Part shown: piece after piece, positions 7,481 through 7,709 of the stretch
Numbering within the stretch: the first letter of the stretch is position 1
Layout: the number at the start of each line of letters is the position of its first letter
Assembly (NCBI GenBank): GCA_002404215.1
Contig: DHJG01000201.1
Location: 1-7,709 of the forward strand
Reading direction: 5' to 3'
DNA: 7,709 nucleotides
From: Desulfosporosinus sp. UBA4726
Lineage (GTDB): Bacteria > Bacillota > Desulfitobacteriia > Desulfitobacteriales > Desulfitobacteriaceae
Position numbers and translations under genes: made by a program
Notes under the pieces: model-generated
Seen by the model: only the letters and a program-made list of their open reading frames with translations
Told to the model about the DNA's origin: nothing
The model's database searches: none

Positions 7481-7499
7481 AACTCTAATTCCTAGAGTT
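7481..7499. repeat. 19-base dyad containing the in-frame TAG of the remnant
   Basis: AACTCTA-ATTCC-TAGAGTT is a perfect 7-bp inverted repeat. The TAG stop that interrupts the NUDIX-like remnant falls within it. On the plus strand it is followed by GCTTTTTC, giving it some resemblance to a weak terminator, though no plus-strand gene ends here. It could also be an operator for the helicase operon. Confidence 0.3.
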
Positions 7500-7532
7500 G
7501 CTTTTTCAGAAAGCAGAAGTACCTACTGACTG

Positions 7533-7565
7533 TGCGGAATATTGATTAATGAATATTTTTCCGCA
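7533..7565. repeat. Imperfect inverted repeat with GC clamp and AT-rich centre
   Basis: TGCGGAATATT (7533-7543) pairs with AATATTTTTCCGCA (7552-7565), leaving a three-base bulge and an eight-base loop. It lies in the noncoding strip between the edge of the upstream gene fragment and the NUDIX-like remnant. A third related copy of the GC clamp occurs at 7583-7589 (TCCGCAC), so the strip is rich in inverted TGCGGA blocks. It may be part of a mobile-element end or a regulatory hairpin. Confidence 0.45.
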
Positions 7566-7577
7566 GAGTACCGGACT

Positions 7578-7709
7578 TTACCTCCGCACCTGAGGTCGCC
7601 ATAGGGCGACTTCAAGTGCCTTAGATTCTGAACGAACTAAATATGTATTGGGAAGTTTAGCTTTCTGAAGATACAGTTCATAATAAACATTCGCGTCCTT
7701 ATCTGAACT
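7578..7709 (-). CDS. 3' end of an unrecognised gene (partial, perhaps interrupted)
   Basis: The frame is open from the window edge for 43 codons and ends in TAA at 7580-7578. It encodes SSDKDANVYYELYLQKAKLP, then NTYLVRSESKALEVALW and a basic end RPQVRR. The other two minus-strand frames carry stops, so this frame is probably the coding one. The last eight codons are encoded by the right arm of a hairpin (7586-7619) and look less natural than the rest. I suspect the genuine gene runs only to about 7602 and that its original continuation is the fragment at 994-899. The family is not recognised. Confidence 0.5.
   Translation of the reverse strand, partial: SSDKDANVYYELYLQKAKLPNTYLVRSESKALEVALWRPQVRR
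7586..7619. repeat. 34-base hairpin at the proposed right junction of the cassette
   Basis: The plus-strand arms GCACCTGAGGTCGCC (7586-7600) and GGCGACTTCAAGTGC (7605-7619) pair over 15 positions with a four-base loop (ATAG). As minus-strand RNA there is one G-U pair and one A-C mismatch. There is no U-tract on either side, so it is not a standard terminator. The loop coincides with the point where the upstream reading frame appears to leave its natural protein sequence, so it may mark a recombination site. Confidence 0.55.
7598..7602. other. Right copy of the 5-base direct repeat flanking the cassette (hypothetical)
   Basis: ATGGC on the minus strand, sitting at the loop edge of the 34-base hairpin and matching the copy at 995-991. 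Joining the two copies restores an open frame in which ALEVALW is followed by LHERGFRF. No longer terminal inverted repeat was found at the ends between the two copies. Confidence 0.25.

Larger units (their letters stand above)
7420..7521 (-). pseudogene. C-terminal remnant of a NUDIX (MutT-type) hydrolase
   Basis: The frame ending at TAG 7422-7420 encodes ELELFDFAPADIPLVEKLKE followed by VMI. This resembles the ending of small MutT-type nucleoside triphosphate pyrophosphohydrolases, whose last segment typically reads like a (D/E)-aromatic-APADIP-x-V-x-KL motif. Immediately upstream the same frame reads YFCFLKKQL and then TAG (7494-7492), so an in-frame stop splits the remnant. A further TAA lies at 7548-7546, and the catalytic Nudix box is absent from the window. 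It is therefore a truncated, inactive gene. Its stop overlaps the ribosome binding site of the helicase, suggesting an ancestral hydrolase-helicase operon. The match rests on a short motif, so confidence is moderate. Confidence 0.55.

Noticed and set aside
7569..7584. Resemblance of the minus-strand GGAGGTAAAGTCCGG to the conserved GAGGAAAGTCCGG of RNase P RNA
   Set aside because: The motif has an extra base, and none of the other conserved RNase P segments is found nearby.
1..7709. CRISPR arrays, tRNA or rRNA genes, insertion sequences, DNA methyltransferase genes
   Set aside because: No regularly spaced repeats, no cloverleaf or rRNA-like segments, no transposase motifs and no SAM-methyltransferase motifs were seen on either strand.

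Overview
The window looks like a piece of a Gram-positive (Firmicutes, probably Clostridia- or Bacillus-like) chromosome or integrated element. The evidence is moderate GC (low forties per cent by eye), strong GGAGG-type ribosome binding sites, tightly packed co-directional genes, and protein families common in that phylum. No ribosomal, tRNA or other taxonomic marker is present, so this placement is inference.

Layout, read along the minus strand (the direction of almost every gene). (i) 7709-7578 is the 3' end of an unrecognised gene. (ii) 7521-7420 is the degraded C-terminus of a NUDIX/MutT-type hydrolase, broken by an in-frame TAG. (iii) 7410-4180 is a 1076-residue fusion of a PLD-type (HKD) nuclease, an SF2 helicase and a DUF3427-like region. 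(iv) 4080-2026 is a 684-residue McrB-like AAA+ motor carrying an N-terminal helical domain, an Mrr_N-like winged helix and an EVE/PUA-like modified-base reader. (v) 2029-995 is McrC, the PD-(D/E)xK nuclease partner, overlapping McrB by ATGA. (vi) 994-285 is a run of small genes: the 3' remnant of an unrecognised gene, a 37-codon frame that opens with ATA instead of ATG, a 98-residue protein and a 59-residue protein. A strong 17-bp hairpin (156-198) then separates this operon from the convergent 3' end of a plus-strand gene (1-105).

How it works together: McrB and McrC should form a modification-dependent (type IV) restriction complex. The EVE-like domain would recognise a modified base, the AAA+ ring would translocate, and McrC would cut. 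The upstream nuclease-helicase lies 99 bp away on the same strand and is probably co-transcribed. It may act as a second effector or process the cleaved DNA. No DNA methyltransferase lies in the window, as expected for a type IV system.

The most interesting reading is of the edges. The coding remnants just outside the cassette (7709-7602 and 994-899) join in frame at a shared TGG codon inside an ATGGC direct repeat, giving a smooth protein. This suggests the defence cassette inserted into one gene of an older small-gene operon. The right junction also lies inside a 34-nt hairpin. This is a hypothesis from sequence reading only.
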